Shown here one piece after another: positions 19,306-27,358 of a stretch of DNA of 64,000 bases. Numbering within the stretch: the stretch's first letter is position 1; the number at the start of each line of letters is the position of its first letter. The stretch lies in contig JAHBVR010000009.1 in NCBI GenBank assembly GCA_019637395.1, forward strand, positions 202,412-266,411, written 5' to 3'. Origin of the DNA: Vulcanimicrobiota bacterium. Lineage in GTDB: Bacteria; Vulcanimicrobiota; Xenobia; Xenobiales; JADMJV01. A program made the position numbers and the translations under genes. A model generated the notes under the pieces. That model saw nothing but the letters and a program-made list of their open reading frames with translations. It was not told the origin of the DNA and ran no database searches.

Positions 19306-20306
19306 CGCCCTCTCCGGGCTGCCAGATCACGGTGGGCCGTGTGACCCACTCGATCGGGCACCACTTCCACGCGAATGGCCAGGGTATTCGTCTGGTAAAG
19401 GTCGGTGGTGGCCACAGCCACCAGCTTACCAGGTCCCTGTAAACGTTTGATGTCCTCAATTAACCGATCGAAATCCTCGGAAGTCAGACCGCCGCCCAGG
19501 CTGTCATTGATTTCAATCATACCGCGGCGCAAGGCCGTTTCACGGATCTGGGCTAAAAAATCGTACCATTCTCTGAGCAACTCGGGATTGTCGGGCTGCA
19601 AGCTATGGGCAGCAACCACTTCTCCGGCTTGAAAGACGCGCGTGACCGGCATCAGCTCCAGCTTGACCGGGACCTTGTCCTTGTAGAGACAATTGCGGGC
19701 GGCCAAAATTCTCACACCCACAACCTTGTCCTCGCTGGCCATCTCCTCCACGATGCGGTCCAGCTCAGCCTCGTCCCACTCCAGCAACTGAGAATCGGTG
19801 GACAGGAAATCCTCGCGTTTTTCTTTGGCGATGTCGTTGTTGCGCTGAATAGACCAGATATTGGCCCGGCGCAACTGGTTCAACACCAGGGCGCGCTGGG
19901 CGTCGGGATTCACATGGGGGTCCAGTGTGCCTGAAAGAATCGGCTGCCCCGTGCCCCAGACAATCCGGCTCTGGTCAACCTGGTGGCGAAGCTCTTTGAC
20001 CTTGGCTTCATAGAATTCGATCTGAGCGCGCAACCGGTCGATGCCGGTCAGCAAGTAACGGGCCTCTTGGGAAAAAATCAACACCAGAGTAAGGGTGACG
20101 ACGGCGATCAGCGAACCCACCAACGCGGTAATCAGGTTGGACGTGTGTTTGGGCCGCAGACCGAAGAGTGACCGCTTTTTCTTGCCGATCTTCTTGCCCA
20201 GATCGTTGCCCATGTAGGCGATGCAGCCAGCCACCACGGCCACCAACAAATAAATGGACCCGATCCGGGTCCAGACCCAGGGGTCCCTGAGGGCTGCGTA
20301 ATCCAT
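19302..20306 (-). CDS. DUF3084 membrane protein
   Basis: The 334-residue protein has two N-terminal transmembrane helices (IGSIYLLVAVVAGCIAYMG and LVGSLIAVVTLTLVLIFS) separated by the conserved basic loop GKKIGKKKRSLFGLRPKHTS. A coiled coil (RLRAQIEFYEAKVKELRHQ) and a soluble domain follow. This is the DUF3084 family, best known from Cyanobacteria and related lineages, with unknown function. It sits between lptF and the YqgF-like gene in the same direction and is coupled to the latter. Its position next to the Lpt genes suggests an envelope role, by inference. Confidence 0.8.
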   Translation of the reverse strand: MDYAALRDPWVWTRIGSIYLLVAVVAGCIAYMGNDLGKKIGKKKRSLFGLRPKHTSNLITALVGSLIAVVTLTLVLIFSQEARYLLTGIDRLRAQIEFYEAKVKELRHQVDQSRIVWGTGQPILSGTLDPHVNPDAQRALVLNQLRRANIWSIQRNNDIAKEKREDFLSTDSQLLEWDEAELDRIVEEMASEDKVVGVRILAARNCLYKDKVPVKLELMPVTRVFQAGEVVAAHSLQPDNPELLREWYDFLAQIRETALRRGMIEINDSLGGGLTSEDFDRLIEDIKRLQGPGKLVAVATTDLYQTNTLAIRVEVVPDRVGHTAHRDLAARRGR

Positions 20307-20348
20307 GTCCTTACTAAGTTTCCCGGTCCGCCCGTCGCCAACCTCCAG

Positions 20349-21467
20349 CTATTTGCGAGTTGCGTCCAGAAGTAGCAGGACGCCCATGGTTCCAAAGACG
20401 ATGTTGGGAAACCAGGCCGCGTGCATGGCCGTCATGCGGCCCGATTCCCCCAGCACCATGCCAAAGGTCATGAGCACGTAGTAGACCAGGATGAAGAGCA
20501 GCGACAGCCCCAGCCCGATGGAACGGCTGGACCGCTGGGGGCGCACTCCCAGGGGAATAGCGAAGGTTCCGAAGATCAAGGATGTCCAGGGTAAGGCCAT
20601 CTTCTGATGAAACATCACCTCGTAACGATTGCGCTTACGGTTGATATCATCCCCATGCTGGCCGGCCGGCAGGCTGGCCAGTTTTTCGGCCAGTTCGGCC
20701 CGAGACAGCTCTTCGGGCAAGTACTCGCGGCGCATCAGTGTGTCCGGATCGCTGGGGCTTTCGTTGGGCTGCATGGGCGTCCAGGTCTCGCTGGCCACCA
20801 GTTCCTGCACCGGATCCATGGACTTGTCAAAAAGCGTCACGCGCATGTTCTTGAGCACCCAGACCTTGCCGTTCCAGACGGCCTCCTCGGCGAAAATCTC
20901 GCGGCGCCGCGACTGACCATAAAAGTAGTGCAGATAGACCCCGTACATGGTCTTGCGATCCACGTCGTAACCGTTGACGTAGAGCATTTGGGTTTCGCCG
21001 TTCTTGAGCCAGCGCGGGGCGGTCAAGAGGGCGTAGCGGAACGGGTCGCGCTTCTGGGCTTCGAAGAGAATATCGTAGGCCCGCTTCATCGAGCGCGGCA
21101 CCAGCGTATCGTTCACCCAAAGGTTTACCCCGCTGATCAAGGTGCACAGAATCAAAGCCGGGGTGGCGATGCGCAGGAAGCTGATACCGGCCGCCTTCAG
21201 GGCGGTCAGTTCGGAATCGCCCGAAAGACGGCCCATGGCCATCAGACTGGCCAACAACACGGCCATGGGACAGGTGAAAATGACCACCTGAGGCAGTCGA
21301 TTGACCATATACTCGGCGATCAGGCTGAGGCCGAGCTTGCTCTCCAAGACCATGCGGGCCACGCCGCTCAGGCTTTCCACCGCGAAAAAGAGAATGGTGA
21401 AAGCGCCCAGTCCGAAGAGAAAGGGCCCCAGCAACTCGCGCGCCACCAGCCGGAAAAGCAGATTCAC
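20349..21467 (-). CDS. lptF: LPS-export permease of the LptF/LptG (YjgP/YjgQ) family
   Basis: The 372-residue protein has the family layout: three N-terminal helices (GPFLFGLGAFTILFFAVESL, QVVIFTCPMAVLLASLMAMGRLSGDSELTALKAAG), a periplasmic beta-jellyroll (MLYVNGYDVDRKTMYGVYLHYF) and three C-terminal helices. The sequence RLSGDSELTALKAAG is the coupling helix that docks on LptB. It forms the transmembrane part of the LptBFG exporter that extracts lipopolysaccharide from the inner membrane. Only one permease gene is present here, so it may act as a homodimer or with a partner elsewhere. The start GTG overlaps the lptB stop (GTGA). Confidence 0.9.
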   Translation of the reverse strand: MNLLFRLVARELLGPFLFGLGAFTILFFAVESLSGVARMVLESKLGLSLIAEYMVNRLPQVVIFTCPMAVLLASLMAMGRLSGDSELTALKAAGISFLRIATPALILCTLISGVNLWVNDTLVPRSMKRAYDILFEAQKRDPFRYALLTAPRWLKNGETQMLYVNGYDVDRKTMYGVYLHYFYGQSRRREIFAEEAVWNGKVWVLKNMRVTLFDKSMDPVQELVASETWTPMQPNESPSDPDTLMRREYLPEELSRAELAEKLASLPAGQHGDDINRKRNRYEVMFHQKMALPWTSLIFGTFAIPLGVRPQRSSRSIGLGLSLLFILVYYVLMTFGMVLGESGRMTAMHAAWFPNIVFGTMGVLLLLDATRK

Positions 21468-22201
21468 GCGGTGGACTCCTCAAAGCCCGTCTGATATTTC
21501 TCACCCAGGTAATATTTACGGGCGATGGGACTTTTGGCGATGCTGGGGGCATCCCCAGCCACCAGAATCTTGCCGTCGCGGATGATGTAAGCCCTGTCGG
21601 TGATGGCCAGGGTTTCGCGCACGTTGTGGTCGGTGATCAGCACGCCCAGGCCGCGTCCGCGCAGCCGGCGCACAATTTCTTGAATCTCGGCCACCTGGAT
21701 GGGGTCGATACCGGTGAACGGCTCGTCGAGCAGCAAAAACCTTGGAGAAAAAGCTAGCGAGCGGGCGATCTCCAGGCGCCGGCGTTCGCCGCCCGAGAGG
21801 GAGATGGCCACGTTCTTGCGCCGTTCGTGCAGGCCGAACTCCTCGAGCAGTTCGTCGATGCGCTGTTTCTGGGCGCGCCCGCCGATACCGCGCTCCTGCA
21901 GCACCAGGCGGATGTTCTGTTCCACCGTCATGGTGCGGAAAGCGGAAGCCTCCTGGGCCAGGTAGCTGATGCCCAGGCGGGCCCTGCGATAGAGCGGCAA
22001 GTGCCCGATACTCTTGTCGTCCAGGTAGATCTTGCCGGCGCTGGGCTTGACCAGCCCCACAATCATGGTAAAGGTGGTGGTCTTGCCGGCGCCATTGGAG
22101 CCCAGTAGCCCGACCACTTCACCCGGGTTAACCTCCAGCCCGACGCCGTCCACTACCCGGCGGCCGTTGTAACTCTTGGCCAGATCAACCGCCCGTATCA
22201 A
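21464..22201 (-). CDS. lptB: LPS-export ATP-binding protein LptB
   Basis: The 245-residue ABC ATPase has all motifs: Walker A GSNGAGKTTTF, signature LSGGERRRLEIARSLA, Walker B FLLLDEPFTGIDP and switch His in LGVLITDHNVRETL. The sequence REAL-like region YLAQEASAFRTMTVEQNI and the motif FTGIDPIQVAEIQEIVRRL are typical of LptB. It powers LPS transport with LptF. The start is TTG, preceded by AAGGAG inside lptC, which it overlaps by 17 bases. Confidence 0.93.
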   Translation of the reverse strand: MIRAVDLAKSYNGRRVVDGVGLEVNPGEVVGLLGSNGAGKTTTFTMIVGLVKPSAGKIYLDDKSIGHLPLYRRARLGISYLAQEASAFRTMTVEQNIRLVLQERGIGGRAQKQRIDELLEEFGLHERRKNVAISLSGGERRRLEIARSLAFSPRFLLLDEPFTGIDPIQVAEIQEIVRRLRGRGLGVLITDHNVRETLAITDRAYIIRDGKILVAGDAPSIAKSPIARKYYLGEKYQTGFEESTA

Positions 22202-22784
22202 AGGGATCTCCTTCGAGCACGGTGGTGACTTTGACGTGACCGTCGACCAGAATACGCTCCAATTTGTCGGTGGTGGTGGCCGTATCGCCCTGGATGTGCG
22301 TCTGGCCGCGGTCCCAGCTCACCCCTTCGCTGCCCTGGAGCACACCGGTCTTGCCATTCCAGGTCATCTTGTTGGCTTTGATCAAATCGCGCGTGTCGTA
22401 GCGACGGGCCTGCACCCCTCCGACGAACTCGACCAGTTCTTTTTCGATGCGATAGACGGCTTTGGGCGCCTGAATGCGGATCAGCTTTTTACCGGTCGAA
22501 TCCGAAAGGGTCCAATCCACATTGTCCAGTTGAGCCTGCTGCGCAGCATCCTGGTAGTGAACCTTGAAGGCCTCCATCAGCCAGGGACGGCCCTTTTTAG
22601 TGCGGATAATGGTCTTGCCAGCCTCGGTCAGCAGGTTGGAGGGAGTTTTCGGCTTGCTGGGAGCGGCGGTGGACGTGGCGGTAGGCTCCGGAGCCGGCGG
22701 CGGCGCGGAAGTACAGCCCCCGAGGGCCAGAGCCAGAATGAAGAGTAAGGGACGGATCATCGCTTGGAATGCACTCTTGCCCAT
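22185..22784 (-). CDS. lptC: LptC/OstA-like lipoprotein
   Basis: The 199-residue protein has a lipobox (LALALGGC, Cys about residue 24), then a Pro/Ala/Thr linker and an OstA/LptC-type beta-jellyroll with strands such as GKKLIRIQAPKAVYRIEK, FVGGVQARRY and GVLQGSEGVSW. It would receive LPS from LptF and pass it across the periplasm. Classical LptC has a transmembrane anchor; here a lipid anchor replaces it. The first ATG lacks a clear ribosome site and an ATG eight codons later (22760) is an alternative that keeps the signal. It is the first gene of the lpt operon. Confidence 0.8.
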   Translation of the reverse strand: MGKSAFQAMIRPLLFILALALGGCTSAPPPAPEPTATSTAAPSKPKTPSNLLTEAGKTIIRTKKGRPWLMEAFKVHYQDAAQQAQLDNVDWTLSDSTGKKLIRIQAPKAVYRIEKELVEFVGGVQARRYDTRDLIKANKMTWNGKTGVLQGSEGVSWDRGQTHIQGDTATTTDKLERILVDGHVKVTTVLEGDPFDTGG

Positions 22785-22896
22785 ACCAACACAATTGGAA
22801 AACCTTTGATACGCACCAAAGTCTCGTCTGTCCCCTCCGGACAGCAGGAGTCCACACCTTCAGCATGAAAATATTTCAATAAAGGAGATCATATCA

Positions 22897-23586
22897 ATGG
22901 AAAACGTTCAAGAGATTCCCACCTTTGAAGCCCGCGAGCGGCTGACCTTAAAAGACGCCGTGCGCCTGTCCGGCATGTCTGAAAAAACTCTGCGCCGCAA
23001 ATTGGAGGCCGGCCTGCTGACCGGCCAGCGCGAGACGCTCGATTACGGCGGCTTCATGTGGATGATCGACGCGCGCTCGCTGGCCGAACTCTACCCCGAT
23101 TCGGCGGCTGTGCGCGACTATGTGACCTATCTGGAAAATTCGCTGCAAAGCACGGGACGAACCTCGGCGCCCACCCGGCCGGAAGAAGCGGTGCCGACCC
23201 TTTCTTCCCAGACCGAAGAAATCGAAGACGAACCGGCGGCCCCCGCCAAGAACGACTTCGTGCTCTACCTTCTGGAAGAAAACCGTAACCTGAAAGAGGA
23301 CCTGCGCGACCGTGAGCGCCAGTTACGCAGCCTGCAAGAACGAGCCCTGAATCTGGAAAGGGAATGCGGCGAACAGCGCGGCACGGCCAGCACTCAGGCC
23401 CGCGTCCTGGAGTGGTTCCAACGCCAACCCCTGGCCATGCTGCCGGCCGGCGACCAGCCGGAAGCGCCGGCCCCTCCCCAGCCTGTGTCCAGCCCCACCG
23501 GCATAACCATTTCTCGCACGGCCCTGGCGACCGGGGCGACCCTGATGAGTCTGCTGGTACTGCTCCTGGCTTTCCGAGCCTTTTGA
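22897..23586 (+). CDS. HTH protein with coiled coil and C-terminal membrane anchor
   Basis: The 229-residue protein starts with a helix-turn-helix of the excisionase/MerR-like kind (LTLKDAVRLSGMSEKTLRRKLEAG, residues 16-39) followed by a wing. An acidic linker leads to a coiled coil (LYLLEENRNLKEDLRDRERQ, about 127-165), a Pro-rich stretch, and a final hydrophobic helix ALATGATLMSLLVLLLAF that ends three residues before the stop. There is no N-terminal signal. It therefore looks like a tail-anchored DNA-binding protein. AAAGGAG precedes the ATG. It is divergent from the lpt operon, which it could regulate; that is inference. Confidence 0.75.
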   Translation: MENVQEIPTFEARERLTLKDAVRLSGMSEKTLRRKLEAGLLTGQRETLDYGGFMWMIDARSLAELYPDSAAVRDYVTYLENSLQSTGRTSAPTRPEEAVPTLSSQTEEIEDEPAAPAKNDFVLYLLEENRNLKEDLRDRERQLRSLQERALNLERECGEQRGTASTQARVLEWFQRQPLAMLPAGDQPEAPAPPQPVSSPTGITISRTALATGATLMSLLVLLLAFRAF

Positions 23587-23602
23587 CTGAAACCCTCGGT
23601 TT

Positions 23603-23622
23603 CGCCGGTGGCAGCACCGGCG
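23603..23622. repeat. GC-rich perfect hairpin between convergent genes
   Basis: CGCCGGTG-GCAG-CACCGGCG forms an 8-bp stem, preceded at 23589 by GAAAC-CCTCG-GTTTC. It lies between the convergent HTH and MBL genes. It lacks a T-run, so it is not a standard terminator but could still stop or pause transcription. Confidence 0.4.
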
Positions 23623-23681
23623 TTCCACGCCTGGACGGCCGATCCGCATATCCACACAGCCGAAATCCAGACCCAAGCTCA

Positions 23682-24317
23682 TTAGCGGAACTCTTGCAAA
23701 AAAGGGTTACCGCGCCGCTCAGCGCCGACCGTGGTGGCCGGCCCGTGTCCCGGAAAGAGGCGATAGTCGTCAGGCAAAGTCAGCACTTCGCGTCCGATGC
23801 TGTCGATGAGTTGGCGATGATTGCCGCCGGGCAGGTCGGTGCGTCCGATGGAGCCTTCAAAGACAACGTCGCCCGCAAAAACCGCTTTATCCGGGTGACT
23901 GATCAGCAGCACGGAGCCGGGCGAGTGCCCGGGCGCGTGGCGAATCTCAAAGGTGAACGGTCCGGCCGCAAACTCTTTCTGCACGGTCAACTCCCCATCC
24001 ATCTGGGGAACCGGACCGGGCGGTAGGCCGAACATGGCCGCCTGACGAGGGGCGTTTTGAGCCATAGCCCAGTCGTCTTTATGCAGCAGCATGGGCACCT
24101 TGAGAGCCTGATGCAGATCCTCAGCGTAGGCCACGTGGTCGATATGTCCGTGGGTCAACAAAATGTGAGACAATTTCAGATCCAGCTTGCGAATGCGCTC
24201 GAGCAGAGCCGGCACCTCATCGCCCGGGTCAAAAATCACGCCGGTTTTACTGGCTTCGTCGTAAGCCAGATAGCAGTTCATTTGAAAGGGGCCCACCGGA
24301 AAAATCTCAATCTTCAT
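23682..24317 (-). CDS. MBL-fold hydrolase (glyoxalase II-like)
   Basis: The 211-residue protein has the metallo-beta-lactamase zinc motif THGHIDHV (about residue 55), then HAPGHSPGS, FAGDVVF and LFPGHGPATT, giving a complete two-metal site of the hydroxyacylglutathione hydrolase subgroup. The substrate-binding C-terminal helical domain of true GloB is absent. The short version is common and usually called YcbL-like. It probably hydrolyses a thioester. It is convergent with the HTH gene; no operon partner is evident. Confidence 0.85.
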   Translation of the reverse strand: MKIEIFPVGPFQMNCYLAYDEASKTGVIFDPGDEVPALLERIRKLDLKLSHILLTHGHIDHVAYAEDLHQALKVPMLLHKDDWAMAQNAPRQAAMFGLPPGPVPQMDGELTVQKEFAAGPFTFEIRHAPGHSPGSVLLISHPDKAVFAGDVVFEGSIGRTDLPGGNHRQLIDSIGREVLTLPDDYRLFPGHGPATTVGAERRGNPFLQEFR

Positions 24318-24361
24318 GGGCGCCGCCTTTCCCGTTATAACCCGCTTACCCTGCGACCAGG

Positions 24362-24775
24362 CTACTGCGCGGCCCTGACTTCGCCGAGCAAGTCTGGATG
24401 ACGATCCAGCAGCTTCAAGAGCTTGATCAAAGCCAGGGAAGGTTTGGTTTTGCCGTTCTCATACCGAGAAAAGGCATTAACTCCACCCCCAAAGATTTCA
24501 GCAGCTTCGCGTTGATCTAGCCTGAGTTTTTTGCGGATGCTGGTAATAAAGCTTGGATCGACGATAGAGGCGTTCACTTGCTTATTGAAATCAAGCATGG
24601 CCGCACTAACCCTGGTCGACTCAGCCACATCCAGAACGGCTTCCTCACAGCCTGGGCAGAAGTCACCGGTGACAGTTGGAATCAGCGTCGTCTCTCCCTT
24701 ATAAGTGTAAGACAGGTCGCGAGTGTCTCGGACGAGTTCCATTGTTGGTATGCAATTCGGGCATTTCATAGTCAT
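24362..24775 (-). CDS. mqsA: MqsA-type antitoxin
   Basis: The 137-residue protein has the MqsA layout: an N-terminal zinc domain with two CxxC pairs (CPNC at residues 5-8 and CPGC near 40) and a C-terminal HTH (IRKKLRLDQREAAEIFGGGVNAFSRYENGKTKPS) with the Asn and Arg that read the operator. The N-domain neutralises the MqsR toxin and the C-domain represses the promoter. This copy is intact, whereas its partner is frameshifted. Its ATG overlaps the remnant mqsR stop by 4 bases. An AACC-N5-GGTT operator lies upstream of the pair, so autoregulation may survive the loss of the toxin. Confidence 0.88.
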   Translation of the reverse strand: MTMKCPNCIPTMELVRDTRDLSYTYKGETTLIPTVTGDFCPGCEEAVLDVAESTRVSAAMLDFNKQVNASIVDPSFITSIRKKLRLDQREAAEIFGGGVNAFSRYENGKTKPSLALIKLLKLLDRHPDLLGEVRAAQ

Positions 24776-25019
24776 AGTTCCTTGAAAGACACGATCAACA
24801 CTTCAGCGATGACTGTGAGCTTGATAAAAACCTCAGAGTGTGTCGTCATACTTTTATAAAAATCGGCAGAGGTCAGCGACTGATGACTTCAAGCATTTCA
24901 CCAAAGTCTAAGCCCATGGCGGCTGCACCAGCCAAAGCCGAGACAGTGGACCGTACCTTGCCATCCCGAATCAGGGTTTTGACGTCCGATAATGAATAGT
25001 GCGAGGTCCGTTTTTCCAC
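24772..25019 (-). pseudogene. mqsR: mqsR toxin, frameshifted with internal deletion
   Basis: From a GTG at 25019 the frame reads EKRTSHYSLSDVKTLIRDG, then KVRSTVSALAGAAAMGLDF and GEMLEVISR, then a stop. The neighbouring frame continues SLTSADFYKSMTTHS, VFIKLTVIAEVLIVSFKEL and stops in an ATGA overlap with mqsA. Both halves match MqsR (known from E. coli to begin MEKRTPHTRL and end LIVSFKE). About 18 residues between KSMTT and the last strands, found in E. coli MqsR, are also missing. The endoribonuclease is therefore almost certainly inactive. This open-frame break is seen directly; the family assignment rests on recalled MqsR sequence. Confidence 0.85.
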
Positions 25020-25027
25020 CACAAATC

Positions 25028-25040
25028 AACCTATTTGGTT
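25028..25040. promoter_or_regulatory. Candidate MqsA operator
   Basis: AACC-TATTT-GGTT is an inverted repeat with the same half-sites and 5-base spacing as the palindromes bound by E. coli MqsA (AACC-N5-GGTT). It lies 8 bases before the mqsR start and between the divergent mqsRA and the fusion oxidoreductase gene. Confidence 0.65.
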
Positions 25041-25118
25041 ATATTTAGCCAGGCATCAATGATACCCTGCCAGCAAAAATGGAGAGGGGCCACGGGCTTA
25101 GAATCGAACGGCAAGCCC

Positions 25119-27182
25119 ATGCCAACCCTGCTCGAGAACGTCAAAGCCCTGCTGACCGGGATGAAGGTCACCATTTCGAATTTCCGCAAGGAACCGGTCA
25201 CCATCACCTACCCTTGGGCTTACGACGACATCCCTCCCAACTCACGCGGGATGCTCCGTATGGTGGACTTCCACGACGCCGAGTCGATCAGCCATAAGAG
25301 CGACTGGTACCACGGCACGCGTTGGGCTCCCTGCACTACCGGTTGTCCGGCCCACACCGACGCGCGCGGCTATGTGACGCTGGCCGGCGAGGGCAACTGG
25401 CGCGAGGGCCTGGAGGTGCTGCGCAAGACCTACCCGTTCGTGGCCACTCTGGGCCGCGTTTGCCCGGCCCCCTGTGAAAAATCCTGTAGCCGGGGCTTCA
25501 CCGGCCCGGAGCCCATCTCGATTCGCAAGCTCAAGCGAACTTTTTCCGACTGGGAAGACACACTGCCCCCGGAAGAAAAATTCAGCTACCAGAATTATTG
25601 CTGCAGCCAGCCGCTCAACGGCAAAACGGTGGGCATCATCGGAGGCGGCCCGGCCGGCTATCAGTGCGCCATGCTGCTCCGTTCCTGGGGTTTTGAGTGC
25701 CATATTTATGAGATGAAGGATGTTCCCGGTGGCTTTCTGACCCTGGGCATCCCCCTCTACCGCTTGCCCAGACACACCGTCAACAACGAGATGGAGCGCA
25801 TCCATTCGTTAGAAGGCATCAAGTTGCACTGCAATATCGAAATCGGCAGCGACCTGACCTTCGAAGAGTTGGAAAGCCGCCACGACGAAGTCATCATCGC
25901 CGCCGGTGCCTGGAAGCCCTACCGTTTGGAGCTGGCCAACGAAGAGAAGCCCTGGGTCTGGTATGGCGAGGATTTTCTGGAAGAACAGATCTCCGGTCGT
26001 CTCACCGAAGTGCCCTCGCGGGTGGTGGTGGTGGGCGGAGGCAACACCGGCTTTGACTGCGCCCGCACCTGCCGGCGCCTGGGCGCCGAAGTCGTCATGA
26101 TCTATCGGCGCACGCGCGCCGAAATGCCCTCGGAGGCTGAAGAAATCGAAGACGGCGAAGAGGAAGGGGTAGAGCTGCGCTGGCTCACCTCACCGAACGC
26201 GGTGGTGGTGGAGAATGGCCAGCTCAAAGGCATGGAAGTCATTCTCAACCGTCTGGGCAACAAAGATGCCTCCGGCCGCCGTAAACCCGTGCCCATCAAG
26301 GGGTCGGAGAATCTGATCGAGTGCGGCATGATCATTACCGCCCTGGGCCGGGAAGTAGACCTCCCCTGGATCCCTAAGGATGTGACCCGCAACCGCAACG
26401 GCACCGTCAAGGTAGACGCCAGCGGCAAAACCACCCGCGAAAAAGTGTGGGCTTGCGGCGACGTCTGCCAGGTATCCACCATCATCAACGCCATCGGCCA
26501 GGCGGACCGGGCCTGTATCGGCATCGCCAAGAAACATAATTGCCTGCCCGACCAGTTGCCGTTCCTCTACAACTACGACCACGTCACCCCCTACGCCGAC
26601 GGCAGCGATCCCGGCAAAACCGCTCCCATCAAGGAACGAATCGAGGGGTTGGGCATGGTGCCCCAACCGCCGGCCGCCCACTTCGAGGACATCGAGCCGT
26701 GGCTGCGCCAATCCAAGCAAAAACCATTCCGCCATATGAACCTGCAGGTTCCCATGCCCAAAATCCCCGGTCCGGTGCGCATCCAGACCTTTGATGAACA
26801 CGACCTGGGCTTCAGCCTGGAAATGGCCCAACGCGAAGGCAAGCGCTGCTATGGCTGCGCGGCCGAAGTGTGCGTGGGCTGTGGCGTGTGCGTGGATGCC
26901 TGCCCGGATAGCTGCATTCACCTGGAATCCCCCAAAAATGAGCAGGGTTACGACGTCCCCGAGGTTTACTCCATCGATCTGGCTCGTTGCTGCTATTGTG
27001 GACTGTGCACCGAGGCCTGCCCCACCGACTCGCTGGTCTTCACCTCCAACTTCGAAATGGCCATTCAGGAAAAACAGGACTCGTATCTTACCAAGCCGCG
27101 CATGAATTTGGGACTGGTGCACAAGGAGAAAGCCCAACAGGGCCCGGCCAAGTCCGGCCTGCAACTGCGCGTCATTCCTTAG
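25119..27182 (+). CDS. NuoI-GltD fusion: complex I ferredoxin subunit with inserted NAD(P)H/FAD oxidoreductase
   Basis: Numbering from ATG 25119 (687 residues). Residues 1-50 match the NuoI N-terminus (LLTGMKVTISNFRKEPVTIT, then YPW..PPNSRGML). Residues about 60-150 are the GltD/dihydropyrimidine-dehydrogenase N-terminal Fe-S domain with Cys in CTTGCPAHTD and VCPAPCEKSC. A complete GltD-type flavoprotein follows: FAD motif VGIIGGGPAGYQCAM (about 168), NAD(P)H motif VVVVGGGNTGFDCA (about 302) and WACGDVCQVSTIINAIGQA. Residues about 576-687 return to NuoI with two 4Fe-4S motifs, CVGCGVCVDACP and CCYCGLCTEACP. An ATG 40 codons upstream in frame adds an unrelated tail and overlaps mqsR, so the later start is preferred although its ribosome site is weak. 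The nuo operon in this window lacks nuoI. A role as complex I input module is inference; a free-standing NADPH oxidoreductase is the alternative. Confidence 0.85.
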   Translation: MPTLLENVKALLTGMKVTISNFRKEPVTITYPWAYDDIPPNSRGMLRMVDFHDAESISHKSDWYHGTRWAPCTTGCPAHTDARGYVTLAGEGNWREGLEVLRKTYPFVATLGRVCPAPCEKSCSRGFTGPEPISIRKLKRTFSDWEDTLPPEEKFSYQNYCCSQPLNGKTVGIIGGGPAGYQCAMLLRSWGFECHIYEMKDVPGGFLTLGIPLYRLPRHTVNNEMERIHSLEGIKLHCNIEIGSDLTFEELESRHDEVIIAAGAWKPYRLELANEEKPWVWYGEDFLEEQISGRLTEVPSRVVVVGGGNTGFDCARTCRRLGAEVVMIYRRTRAEMPSEAEEIEDGEEEGVELRWLTSPNAVVVENGQLKGMEVILNRLGNKDASGRRKPVPIKGSENLIECGMIITALGREVDLPWIPKDVTRNRNGTVKVDASGKTTREKVWACGDVCQVSTIINAIGQADRACIGIAKKHNCLPDQLPFLYNYDHVTPYADGSDPGKTAPIKERIEGLGMVPQPPAAHFEDIEPWLRQSKQKPFRHMNLQVPMPKIPGPVRIQTFDEHDLGFSLEMAQREGKRCYGCAAEVCVGCGVCVDACPDSCIHLESPKNEQGYDVPEVYSIDLARCCYCGLCTEACPTDSLVFTSNFEMAIQEKQDSYLTKPRMNLGLVHKEKAQQGPAKSGLQLRVIP

Positions 27183-27225
27183 TAGCAGATTGAAGTTCCG
27201 TTGATAGATATAGTAATATCACTTC

Positions 27226-27358
27226 ATGGGAACGAAGACGCGCCAAAAAAGCCCTGTCGTCATCACCCATGTATTACTGACTTACGAGGAGTATCAGCGC
27301 CTGGCTGGCGGCTCCAAGAGCATTCTCGAAATGCTGGCGATGCCCGGGCTAGCGAATT
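27226..27358 (+). pseudogene. Phd/YefM-type antitoxin remnant
   Basis: From ATG 27226 the frame gives a shortened N-terminus and then VLLTYEEYQRLAGGSKSILE, the C-terminal half of a Phd/YefM antitoxin, which normally follows a strand such as ITKHGKPVA. The DNA-binding N-terminal domain is largely missing. The frame runs into the remnant of a PIN toxin in another frame, so this is a scar of a phd-vapC pair. Confidence 0.6.
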
